From Microbotryomycetes sp. JL201 (lineage: Eukaryota; Basidiomycota; Microbotryomycetes): a DNA stretch of 64,000 nucleotides. The stretch spans positions 248,001 through 312,000 of the forward strand of contig JAQYUZ010000001.1 in assembly GCA_033819885.1 (NCBI GenBank), given 5' to 3'. How positions within the stretch are numbered: position 1 is the stretch's first letter; each line of letters opens with the position of its first letter. A program made the position numbers and the translations under genes. Of the stretch, positions 35,149 to 46,180 are shown piece after piece. A model generated the notes under the pieces. The model did no database searches and was not told where the DNA came from. It saw nothing but the letters and a program-made list of their open reading frames with translations.

Positions 35149-38100
35149 TCAGGACGCAAGAGCAGGATCGATTGCGTGAATCCAGTCCACCATGTCTCTA
35201 GCGTTTTTTGTGGCCAGAAAGTAGCTGTTCTGGTGAGTAAAGATGGCGAAAGTGAACTTGCGCTGTGAAGGCAATAAGAAAATCAGCACACGGACAGGAA
35301 GTCTGCGTGCACTGCTAGGACTTGCCTCCAACATTTGTTCAATCTCCGGACTTTGCTCGACACGCACAGTCGACAAGTTGATCACGGAAACCTCGTCGAT
35401 GTCTGTCGGTGACTCGTACAGGCAGAGGTATGGTCTCCTAAGCACGCCGAAGAACTTGCGCCACTGATTGCTTGCTGGGTCACGCAAGATTGCAATCGCG
35501 CCACGCTTCGAGTACGTATCACTGAACAAGGAAAGATGAATGACTGGTCACACGCGGAATTTTCTGCGCCACTCACTTGCGCGGAACCAGACTCGTCCTA
35601 CCGATTAGCCGTGGCGGGCTCAGAAGGTTCAGCGCTGGAATCCGAGACAAGTCGCGAGTGTCGGACGGCTCATTCCGGTCGAACGAGACCTGCTCACGAA
35701 CACATTAGCATGAACGTTAGCGCGAGCCAGGATTGCACTGACTTCTCCCTGTTTGCCGAATTTCGTGCGCCAAAGCTCAATCGCTTTCATCAGCACGGTC
35801 TCAGCTGCTTTGTTTCCTGCACTCGGCAAGGTCAAACGATGCGCCTCTATTACTGCTTTTGTTGATTCGACATCGGCAGAGAGCTTCTTCGTCCGACTGA
35901 CGCGGTCGTGGTCACGAACGAGTGACAGTCCTCGTGGCTTCCAACCGACGAGAAGCTCTTCCCCGCGCACGTACGTCTCTGACGTGTCCAGCCGCCAAAG
36001 TTCTCCAGGTCTTGCTATGACTGAGGGCAATAAGCTGACGCTAAAAATGCTGGAGACGCGCGAAGTGATTCGGATCGATGACAGCATGGTTGCCAAACGA
36101 GATGGCGGGCGGGCTTCGCGACCATTGATAGTAACGGCCAAGTCCAATTGAAACTGAATTGGATCGCAATTAGACGCGGTCACATGTACAGTCAACCGCA
36201 CGAGACTGCGATGTCCAGACGGCGTCGTCCGGTTCAAATGCGGAGAGTCATGAACGGAGCTGTCCCATGCCGCTGCGAAGTGCAGAACAGCGTTGCCGTC
36301 TGTCGTGAATTCGGGTGATTTTGATCCCATCCCGCGCAATTCTACATCGGCAGCCGAAGTCGCTGCGTTGACCCGCCCGCGATTGTCGAGATTACGAACA
36401 TTACCGAGCGTTACCTTGGAAATCGCCTGCCAAGGCCAGGCACGACCCGAGTTGTGACTGAGCTTGATGACGATACGCCTTTGGAGTCCTTGTCGGAGGA
36501 AGAATACCCCTCTGTCGATGGCGTTCGATTGCACAACGGGCACGGGCATGTACTCGCCCGATTCCCCGAGTTCTCGTATCTCGACGTGCGCAAGCACGTC
36601 ATGATTCTGCTCGCCGATGAGAACATTTTCGGGTCTTCGGGTTACATCTCCATTAGTCGGATCGCCGCGTAAAGGGGCACTATTGGCGACCTTTGATTTC
36701 GAAGAAGAGTCTCTTGCTTCGTCCCATCGTTCCACCTTGTCCAAATGGGCAGGCTTCAGTTGGGCGAAGAAATGAACAGGCGCGTAGGCCTCTCCAAGAT
36801 GTGCGACGATGTCCTTTGTCAGCGTGATTCTGAGTGTTTTTCTCAAGACGATGTCGGCCGGAGCAGTCTGGTCGAGATGATAAACTTCTGATGCGTATGC
36901 ATCTTCGTCAATCGCGACCGTCGAGCCGAGGAACGTCGAAGTGTGTACTTGCAGGTGCACAGCCGAAAACTCTCCTTTCGACAGGCCGGCGACAGAGTGC
37001 ACTAGGATGTCAAAGGTGAACAACGAGCCTTCGAAGAAGGGCGAATCCGCATTGGATCCGCCGATTGGTATGGCTCCATTGGTGCCATCGGGTGCAAACA
37101 CCGACACTGGCTTGAGACTGACGCAGCACTCGCCAAGAGGGTCGGCAGTATAAGGCGAGTAGATTGAAACCGAATTCCTGGACGGCAGGTTGCGCGAGAG
37201 CGGCGCGAGCGAGACGAGTGCTGAGCCTATGTGTGAAAAACCTGCCGGCGGAGCTTCGTAAAATGGATCTTCCCAGGAGAAGTGTCGACTGTACTCTGGT
37301 TTGTCGATCCACCTGTACAGGTTCCGCATGTTGAGCAGTCGCTGCTGCAATTTAGGCAGACTCCAAGTGCAGATGCATTCGTTCTTACGATCGAGAACCT
37401 TAACGCCCACGCAGGGTTTCGGCGCGCGTGCCAAAGCAGCGTCTGTAGACTCTTCAACGTCTGCCAGGCCGGAGATGGCCTCAACAGCCGATGTAGGCAC
37501 GCCAGAATCGACGATGACGAACTGGAATAAGACATCTTTGCGCAGTTCGCGGCTGAGCACGTTCGCTTCTTTGATCAGGACGGCTTGCGACATGATTTGC
37601 TGCGCCATGTTGACGCGCTGACACAATCGCCATTTCTTGAGCGCGAGGCGAGCGAGATGCTCTTCTCGAGATGACATTGAATCTGCTTCGTCATCGGAAC
37701 CAGAGTCTCCGCCGCCGAGCTTCCGTACACGCTTATGATAGCGCTGCTTCTGTTTTTGAACCTGAAGCTCCAGCGCTGCCACTTTCTCCACCATTCTTTC
37801 CTTTTCTGATTTAATCTCAGCCACCTCAGCCGATGAGTCGACCATCGACCTGATATGTCGTTCGTACTGCTCCCGCACATGCTGGACGCGTTCCTCAGCA
37901 TCTGGACTTGCAGCGGTGGAGTTAAGCAGATCTCCGGCACTTGTAAGATCTGTGCTCCACGCTCCTCCAGACGAAGGACGAGCCAGGGGCGACCCGCGAA
38001 CAAGCAGCCCAAGATCGTCCGTGCCGTCCTCTGTGAGTGATTCGAGAACGCTCTGACGGCTTTCTGGCCTGTCACTTCCAGTCGCGCTTGAGACCGTCCG

Positions 38101-40974
38101 TGCATGTCTGATTTTGAGGATAGACGAGTACAACTTGTTTAGATCCTCGTCCTTAAGCTCGTCCAAATTGACATCATTTCCATTCAGCCGAGCGATGACC
38201 GCTTCTCGTCGGGCGTACGACCAGTCGGCATTGTCGACTAAGGACATGGGAGACTCCGGACGCGTCGCGGGGGACGATGTGGTACCGTCCTCAAGTTCGT
38301 TCATCAATGGCGAGCGGATCAAAATCGATTCTCGTGCTTTGCGGACTTGTTCCGGATGGCTATAGTAAATCGATCTTTAGATTCAGGCCACGGCTGTTGA
38401 AATTCGACGACTCACTTGAAACGGAAGACGTGAAAGTCTCCGAGGATGATCCGAAAACCAGAACGCAGTTCTCGTGGCTATTTGACAGTCGCAGTCAGCC
38501 GGGGCCTTCCTTGAAGTCGCTCTCACACACCTGTGCTGGAGTCAGTCGTTGACCGTTCACCATTGTAACGCCTCCTTCACTCGCGTGGAGCATCACCTTG
38601 CCGTCGAACGTACTCTCGAAGAAGCAATGCTCAGGCAGAATGCTGGAACCACTTAGTCGAATGTCGCAAACCTTCTCCGAGTCGACGTTGCCAACTGTTG
38701 TCCGTCCATGTTTGATTTGATCTGAACACGAGATGATGAGATCGCGGACATGCAAACACCTCGCCAAGACGCACAAATGAGACACTCAGACATGAGGGGA
38801 TCTTCGTTGAGATTGACGAGGTGTGGCATCTTCACGGCAAAATCAGCCTGGATCAAAAAGCAAAGCCTGCTGTGGCTGACCTTTTTGGGTGTGTGGACGC
38901 CAACGAGATTTTTGTCGATTGTGATGCCCAACGCCTCGAGCGCGTGCTCTCGCTCTTTCTGGATCTCCTGCGTCTTGGCCAGCTTCTCTTCCCATGTCTC
39001 GGTGACCGATGCCATAAGTTTCTCACTCTGCTCTAGCTGGTCCTGCAGCTCAGCCTTGGAGATCGTCTTGATTTCGCCGCTTTGAGACTTGTAAGACACG
39101 ATTTGCTTTTCCGGCGGGACGTCGGCGTCGTAGAAGCTCTCCGGCGCACTGTTTCCGAGCCTGTTGCGCAAGATGGCGAGTTCCTCCTTCAACTCTCGGA
39201 TGAGCTTTGCATTCGGGTCCTCGTTGACGACAGCCTTATTCTGAATCTTCTTTGCTTGGTCTCTGCAAAATCATCTCGGTCAAGACAAGGCCGCGTCCAG
39301 TTCATGCAGTAACCCACGCGTATCGCAGGGTGGAGAGAGTCTCTTCATAGTCTGCAGGAGAGATTGCCGCAATCATGGCCGTTTTGGAGTTGCCACCCAA
39401 GGAGTCTTTGAGAAGCCACGTGAGCACCTTGGGGTCAAACTCGTCAGTTGCTTTCGTTCGTATAGTGTAAGACCGTTGACAGACGCACAGAGTCACGGTA
39501 GGGCACTTTGTCCATGTTTGCCTTGCTGCTCTTGCCGTTCGCACTTGCTTGCGATAGCGTTGCAATGACTCGACCAAGCGTCGTTAGAGATTTGTTGATC
39601 AGGGCTCCCTCTTTCAGACGAGTTCCTGTTGCGCCCGTGGCATTCGCGCGCTCCGATCCTGCCAAGTCAACGAGCGATATTCTCGACACCTTCTCTCCGA
39701 CCATGCCAGTGTCGGGATCCAAGCGGCGCTGAGTGAGCAAAATGGTGAAAATGGCGTGGGACCGAGACGATGTCTCGTTCATATTCGTCGCTGCGACTGT
39801 CCGAGCCTGCCGAACCTCGTCAGTGAGAGACAAACCGTCGGCGTCTGCACAACATGCCTTAGTGCCCTCGTCCATCAGAGCCTCAATGTCTTTGAAGCTT
39901 TGAACGGCCAGTTTGGAGAGCGACTCGACATATGGGCCGAGAATTGGATGCTCCCGCACTTTCAAATTTCCTTTGTTGCCTAGATTGAGCAAATCTCGGA
40001 CCTTTTCTTGGTATATCTCGGTGTAGGAAACCTGTGGATCACCCAGCTGCTCAGGATATCTGACAAACTTGTTTTCGCGGGCATGTTACCTCAACCGTGA
40101 ATGACAGCTGATCATTCGATATTTGCGCTATGCGTTCGAATAGCGCTTCGCAGATTAGTGGGATGATGCCTCTCTCGGCCCCATATCCCATCATGGAGTA
40201 CGATTTGCCTGTGAGCAAGAGTGTCAGATTCTACTCGATGAATTGTGCAAGCAGACAAACCTGAACCCGTTTGACCATCTGAGAAGAGTACCTCATCAGC
40301 CAGACTGCGACCACTCAGATGCGCAATACTCACAAGCAAAAATGCAGGTGTTGAATCCCTCGAAAGCGTGCTCAAGGAGGTCCTTGCCCAAGTCGTCGTA
40401 CAAAGTCAGCTGCGAGGCGTACTCAGGACTTTCCTTCGGACCGGCCGACCTTGCAGACACAAGCATCAGCAAGCCTGTAGGTCAGCTCATTATTATTCCC
40501 ATTACCAGTAACTCTTGTCGAATGCAAAGCTTTTGACATCTTTCTCGTGAACGCGGCCCGAGCTCAGGTTAGCAGCCTGCTCGAAGCCAAACCTCCATTA
40601 GCTCTGTTCATCGGCCAGACCGCTGCAACGAGAAGCGTGTTTGATGAACGCACCTCTGGTGGATCGAGATACGTGTTCGCGCCTTGCATGCGAACGAGAC
40701 ATTTCGCGCCTCGAGCCTTCTCTGCTCGCAAGGGAATCCCTTAGCATCGTCCTGTGCGATGTGGACTGTCGAGACCTACCTCTAGCATTCAAAGGTCGAC
40801 ATCGCACCTGTCCATTTGCATCAGGCGTCGTCAGCGGGCTTCATGGCGATCATTCGGCGAGTAGCACGAGAATGGACAATGATCATAAGGATGGAACGAA
40901 GACGATGAACGACACCCGACAATTTGAAGGCTCAAGACACTCACTACGACCTTGATGTTGCTCGACGAGGTCAT
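35149..40974 (-). CDS. Kinesin-3 motor (UNC-104/KIF1 type)
   Basis: Plus-end microtubule motor that carries vesicles and endosomes. Seventeen exons, from 40945..40974 down to 35149..35521, close to 1,614 aa. The motor starts [20 protein letters not shown]. Its ATP site is [14 protein letters not shown], switch [11 protein letters not shown] and switch [10 protein letters not shown] neck coil follows, then an FHA domain ([10 protein letters not shown] ... [10 protein letters not shown] ... [17 protein letters not shown]). A long exon (35743..38359) carries the KIF1/DUF3694 region, and a C-terminal PH domain ends in [17 protein letters not shown]. The motor is cut into ten small exons, whereas most of the tail is one 2.6-kb exon. 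The intron 39807..39857 is GC-AG (donor GCATGT) and, like 38830..38880, is 51 nt with no stop, so retention would add 17 residues. Confidence 0.93.
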
Positions 40975-41434
40975 GCCTGCCATTCACTCGGCCCAACGGC
41001 GGCGCGCTCAGCCGCCGTGTGTCGGCCAATAGCGACGAACAAATCAGTGACGGCCGACTTGTATTGTTGCTGAGATGCACTTGAAGCGCAAACTCCGAGG
41101 TGACGCTAGAAGACGAACCGAGCGCAAGTTTGGTCACGTGCTCTTTGTTGCTTGTTGCGCTCGGATCACATGTCGGTTCATTGTGCTCCGTCGCACATTG
41201 ATTTGGGATGAATTCTACGGATCATGTTTGCTTATGAGTCGAGATCCGTCTCAAATTATCGGCTTCGAGTTGTGAACGCGCAGAAGGCTCTTTCCCTTTC
41301 GTCCTCGTGGCGCCGTACCTGACCCTTCACGCCTGTCCATAATCGTCAAAGCATCAAGACGGGCTCACCAAGCGGCCAGCTTCGGCAATTCTCTGCACGC
41401 CGTGCCCCAAAAAGTTTCGAGTGCGATTATTGAA
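40975..41434. other. Divergent promoter region, kinesin-3 and EMG1
   Basis: About 460 bp between two divergent start codons. Several short frames exist, but none shows family similarity or splice continuity. Likely bidirectional promoter. Confidence 0.45.
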
Positions 41435-42695
41435 ATGTCTGGCACTGCTGCCCCTTCGTCCAGCTCGACGCCGCTGTCGGTCGAGTCTCCCATCTTTGTG
41501 CCTTCGGCTAAGACTGCTGCCGTAGCGGCAGCGAAAGCGGCGGCGGCGTCGACGAGCAATGGGAACGCGCGCAAACGCTCGGCGCCGGGCAGCCCGCCCT
41601 CTAATCCGACGATGATCCCGCAGCAACCGAAGGCCCCCAAGACCAACAAAGAAAAAGACGAGACGAGGCGGCTGATTGTCGTGCTTGAGCAAGCGTGCCT
41701 TGAGACGTACAAGCATTCTGCGCCGGCGGGTGCCAGAGGCGGCAAGGGCGAAGAGAAATACAGTCTACTCAACTGCGATGACCATCAAGGAGTTCTGGCA
41801 AAGATGGGTCGGGATATTGCTCACGCACGGCCTGACATTACCCACCAGGTGAATTTCGGCGACTGACTCGGGGGTGTCCAGGTCCGGCAAACCTGTAGCA
41901 AGCAAGCTGACACTCATCTTCATGCGTTCAGTGCTTGTTGACGTTACTTGACTCGCCCTTGAACAAGGCCGGGCGACTTCAAGTTTACATTCATACGGCA
42001 AAGGGCGTGCTCATCGAAGTGAACCCGAGTGTTCGAATTCCTCGCACTTTCAAGCGCTTTGGAGGTCTAATGGGTGCGCCGTGCAAAAGAAATGGGGTGA
42101 TGAAATCATGCTGATGGCTGTGATGACAGTGCAACTGCTTCATCGTCTGTCCATTCGATCCGTCAACGGATCCGAGAAACTTCTCAAGGTCATCAAGGTA
42201 AGGAGTGGCGGCATGTGGACATTGGTGCTTGGCTGAGCATTTGCGACCGTATCTAGAATCCTATCACAGACCATCTACCGTCCCAATGCCACAAAATCAG
42301 TAAGCCAGTTGTGCTCTGGCCTCGTCCAGTTTACTGAGAGTCTGTGTGCGACAGCACTCTCCTTTGACTCGAAGCCCGTCAGGCTGCGCGAATATCTGCC
42401 TACCGTTCCAGAGACACACTCTATCTGCGTCTTTGTCGGTGCGATGGCGCACGGGTGCGTGTACTCCGGAACAGCTTTGCGTGCCTGGTCTGACGGTTGC
42501 GGTAATGCAGTCCTGACGACTTTGCGGACCATCTTGTTGATGAGAAGATTGCGATCTCGGAGTACTCGCTCAGTGCAAGTGTCGCATGTGGCAAGGTGCG
42601 TACGAGGCCAAGTGTGCCGATGCAAGTGCTCATCGTCTTGCTGTCTTTGCACACAGTTCTGTTGTGCCGTAGAGGATTTGTTTGACATTCTTTGA
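41435..42695 (+). CDS. EMG1: EMG1/NEP1 pseudouridine N1-methyltransferase
   Basis: SPOUT enzyme of small-subunit ribosome biogenesis that methylates a hypermodified pseudouridine in 18S rRNA. Exons 41435..41848, 41932..42073, 42130..42197, 42257..42299, 42355..42454, 42511..42595 and 42657..42695 give 296 aa. The first ~65 residues are an Ala/Ser/Pro-rich extension. Core motifs are [93 protein letters not shown] and [18 protein letters not shown]. The C-terminal residues VEDLFDIL match the family end. Confidence 0.95.
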
Positions 42696-42954
42696 ATTTT
42701 GACACATGCCATGGGACATGAGCATACACTCGCGGAGAGGCCCGAGCGCGCCGGCCGTTGGCAAGCGCGCACCGTGCGCGCGTGTCTGGCAGCAACGACT
42801 GCCTCATCAATCGCCCCGACGCGCTCGTCCCGTCGCTCATTGACCCTTTCCGACTGTGCCTCGGCCCTCGTCCCCTCGCATACACTTGTCTCGCGCGTGT
42901 GTGGGCACCGCTTTGCGCGCGTCGGCACGCACACCACTCACGTCCCGCAACACG

Positions 42955-44441
42955 ATGCGGCACGCGCTTCTCTGGGTCCCGCTGGCGACCTTTGTAGCTA
43001 ATGCTGCTGCAAGTGGGCTATCGACGCATGACACGGCAGCCCATGGCCGTCACGCGGCACTTGTGCGGCGCGCGAATGTTGACGGACGCGCGCTCGCCGG
43101 TCCTGACTCGCCCGACGTGGCCAAGCGCATGCACAAAGTCGTCATCAACAAGCGTCAGGGCAGCCTGATTGACGCAGCCGAGTCGTAAGTCTGCAGAAAC
43201 GCGTATATGTCGCGCCATTCGACGGCCAATGTCACTCGTCGACGCGCGCCTGGTTTTGTCGGTCAACGTCTGCCATCTCACGCGGCTGACGGCACAACCT
43301 CTGCAGGTTCTTGGCTGGTAACCCGGACGCGGCTCGCACGGGCGCGACGTCGGCCGAGACCACTTCAGCAACCGAGAACGAGCAGACTACAACGCCAGCT
43401 GCAATCAGCACCACCCCGGCAGCAGCAACTACGCCAGCGACGACTGAGCCAGAGGCAGAACAAACAACAACCACGCGCGCTGCACCAGTAGTACAAACGA
43501 CGAGTACAACTGTGCCGCCACCGCGCACAACTACTCCGCCACCGACAACTCGAGCCGCGATCACGACCACGTCAGCGCAAGCAAAGACGAGCGCAGAAGA
43601 CCCTCAGACAGAGACAACATCGTCTGCGCCTAATGTCAGAACGATCACGAGCACTTCTGTCAACACGAGTGCAGCGAGTTCGGGTACGAGCTCGTCCGCT
43701 CGGCCGAGCGCATCTGCCGCCAAGCAAGAGTCTGGCTCGTAAGTATAATCATATAGTCATGAGGGCGAATCGATTCGTGTTGTTGACTGTCGGCCGCTTG
43801 CAGATCTGGCATCAGCAAGCCAGCGCTCATCGCCATCATTGTAGCTGCCAGTTGCGTCGCAATCGTCCTCGTTAGCTGGACGATCTTCCGCAAAGTAGTG
43901 TTCTCACCGAGCCGTCGCTTTGAACAAAAGCTAGCTCCGATCGAATTCCGTCCCGAAGACGATCCATACGGCAGCCGGTCGACCGATGACATTCTCGCCA
44001 CCGGAGCCCAGCATGGTCGCAGCGGAAGCGTACGGAGTGCAGCGATGAGCGAGCGCTATGGCGCATATGCCGGCAGCCTCGGTCGCAGTGCCAGCGCAAA
44101 GAGTAGTTTGCATGGGAGCGCAAGAATCGAGGCAGCGTATCCAGCAAGCATCCCTTACAACGGACCGGGCTACTATCAGCAGCCATATCATGGTGGATCC
44201 GCTTATAGCAGCCCTCAGCGTGAGTTGCGCTTTCTTTGACAGGAAGAGCCAATCATCTGACCATCAACTGTTCTCAGCTGGTTGGCCATCCGAGCCTGCG
44301 TACAACTACGGTGACCTGCAGCGGGGAGCATCTGTCCGCACGGACTTGTCTCGTCTGCCTTCTGTCGCCGGAATCAGTTCTCGCAACCACGCTCCCCCTG
44401 ATTACGGTGCCCAAGTTCGAACTCAAGGCCGCCAGTGGTAA
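42955..44441 (+). CDS. Mucin-like single-pass cell-surface protein
   Basis: Exons 42955..43184, 43307..43738, 43804..44219 and 44278..44441 give 413 aa. Signal peptide MRHALLWVPLATFVANAAAS, then a dibasic-rich segment (HKVVINKRQGS) and an ectodomain of ~145 residues almost wholly Thr/Ser/Ala/Pro, expected to be heavily O-mannosylated. One membrane helix follows (PALIAIIVAASCVAIVLVSW). The ~180-residue cytoplasmic tail is Ser/Tyr/Gly-rich (AEAQHGRSGSVRS-like, SLGRSASAKSSLH). This layout resembles Mid2/Wsc/Msb2-type wall sensors, but I see no WSC or Hkr1 domain. Function as a sensor is inference from topology. Confidence 0.75.
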
Positions 44442-44753
44442 ACACACATCTCGCACACCGCTTCACCTTTACTTTGCACTCGATATGGCTGTATAACTCT
44501 TCACATTTTTGTCGTTCCACACTTTCATGACTCTTGGACACTCGGATACGTTTGGGTCAATTTTCGCATCTTTTTGGCCGGAGTGTGCTGGTTCGCCTCC
44601 GGGCGGTCTTTGTATTGAATTGAACGAAACCTTCTTTGCGTACGTTTCCCATTCGCGGACTTTTGACGCTGCCCTGAGAGGTTTTCAACGGGGGGGTTGG
44701 GGTCTCTACATGGGGTCTCTACCGACAACACTGCGCGTTTTCTGCTTGAACTG
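44442..44753. other. Convergent 3' region
   Basis: Between the stops of the surface protein (plus) and the alpha/beta hydrolase (minus). Nothing coding is supported; likely 3' UTRs. Confidence 0.45.
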
Positions 44754-46051
44754 CTACGAAAGACATTTGCCAATGAAAGCGTACATGTTTTCCATCGTTT
44801 CGTTCTCGTCCATGTCAAACAAATGATCTTTGCCTTCGAGGACATCAAACGAAACTTGGGCGCCTACTTGTTCAAGAGTTTCGGCCACATCGCTCGCCTG
44901 AACGATTGGAACCTTGTCGTCGATTCTGTAAAGCCTGTGTCAGTCGTTGATTTGCTGATAGCAATGACGTGCTCAAACGTACGTGCCATGGACCAAGTAC
45001 GTTGGTGGCGGATTCTCGACCTGTTTGGTTTTGATTGCCTGAGCGACAGAGAACACGGAGGGATCGATACCTGTACCATCGAGCAACAAATGTGCGAGTA
45101 TACCCCTGGCGGAAAAAAAATCACTTGTCAGTCGACAGCACTGACTGTGGCTTGGATTTAGCTCACTCTTGTATCTGTTGCAAACCAGAGAAAACGTCAG
45201 CAGTCGCACAATTCGCTGGCTCTCGTTCTCACCATGTAGTGATAAAAGTTGGATCGTGGACTTGTTGCTTCCGAGAAGCCAACGACAGTCGATTCAGGGT
45301 TCAAATATTGTTCAAGCTCGTTTGCCTCTACGCGGCGGGGAAAGTACGACGCCTTGGTCTGCGATATCCAGACATGCCTTCAATCATGTATACTTTCGTG
45401 TAAGTTGGCGAGCTGACCTGCTTGTTTGTCCAAAATGGATCGAGCAAGTCGGAGATTGGATAGATCGCACAAATTGCAAGAGGTTTGGGAGGTGGCACGA
45501 GGTTGCATCCCTCGTATCCAATGCCCATGCCTCCTAGGAGTGCGAGCCATCCTCCGGCGGATCCGCCCGAGATGATGAGCTTTGACGGGTCGCATGTGCG
45601 ACCGGTCTTTTCGCTAAATTCGGCCGAGTGGATGAATTTGATGCAGTCGGCGACGTCTGAGAGGATGTCTGGCAGCCGCACTTGAGGGGCCAGTCTGTAG
45701 TCGGCCGAGATAAACGTTAGACCGTGCTTGTGGGGCGCCGATTTGAGGTGCGGCCAGCAGGCTGCGCAATCGCTTATCATCAACGTGAGCAAGCTCAATC
45801 AAGTACGTTTGCACACTGACCCTTTCTGGTGCCTTGCAGTAGCCCACCACCATGGTACCAAAGCAATCTGTTTACAGCGCAGAGTGTGTCAATCCAGCGC
45901 GCCCGTGCGTGACTGCGCGCTGCGCATCGACTGACATGGGCGCGGGCTTGTGCTCGCTCGCGCCAGGAGCGTGGTAAACGTCGATGGCCAGGTCAAGCCC
46001 GTTGACAGTCTTGAAAATGATCGTCTGCGGCTGTTGCTGGGATTGCGACAT
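44754..46051 (-). CDS. Alpha/beta hydrolase fold-3 esterase/lipase-like
   Basis: Exons 45936..46051, 45821..45867, 45418..45761, 45233..45358, 45167..45174, 44983..45105 and 44754..44934 give 314 aa. Motifs of the hormone-sensitive-lipase group are present: oxyanion LLWYHGGGLLQGTRK, FISADYRLAPQ, nucleophile elbow ISGGSAGGWLALLGG (Ser), acid region RIDDKVPIVQA, and the His in LEGKDHLFD. No signal peptide, so it is probably cytosolic. Exon 5 is only 8 nt (ATACAAGA) but is needed to give HYMIQEGILAHLLL. Divergent from the FAD monooxygenase (~130 bp between starts), which suggests shared control and a linked substrate, such as an ester feeding or leaving the monooxygenase step. Confidence 0.87.
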
Positions 46052-46180
46052 TTTGGTTCAGGAGCAACCCGGGTTCGGGTCCGGCGGGCCCTCGTCCGAG
46101 ACCACGCTCGGGCCCCACGGGCTACTCGGCCGCGCTTCCGCTTAACAGCAAGTCGAGCACCTCGAGGACGTGGCAAAGAC

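Noticed and set aside
41365-41772. Two minus-strand frames over EMG1 exon 1
   Set aside because: Mirror of the Ala/Ser-rich extension; EMG1 is certain on the plus strand.
43232-43570. Val/Gly-rich minus-strand frame over the surface-protein gene
   Set aside because: Antisense of Thr/Ala/Pro repeats in the mucin-like ectodomain.
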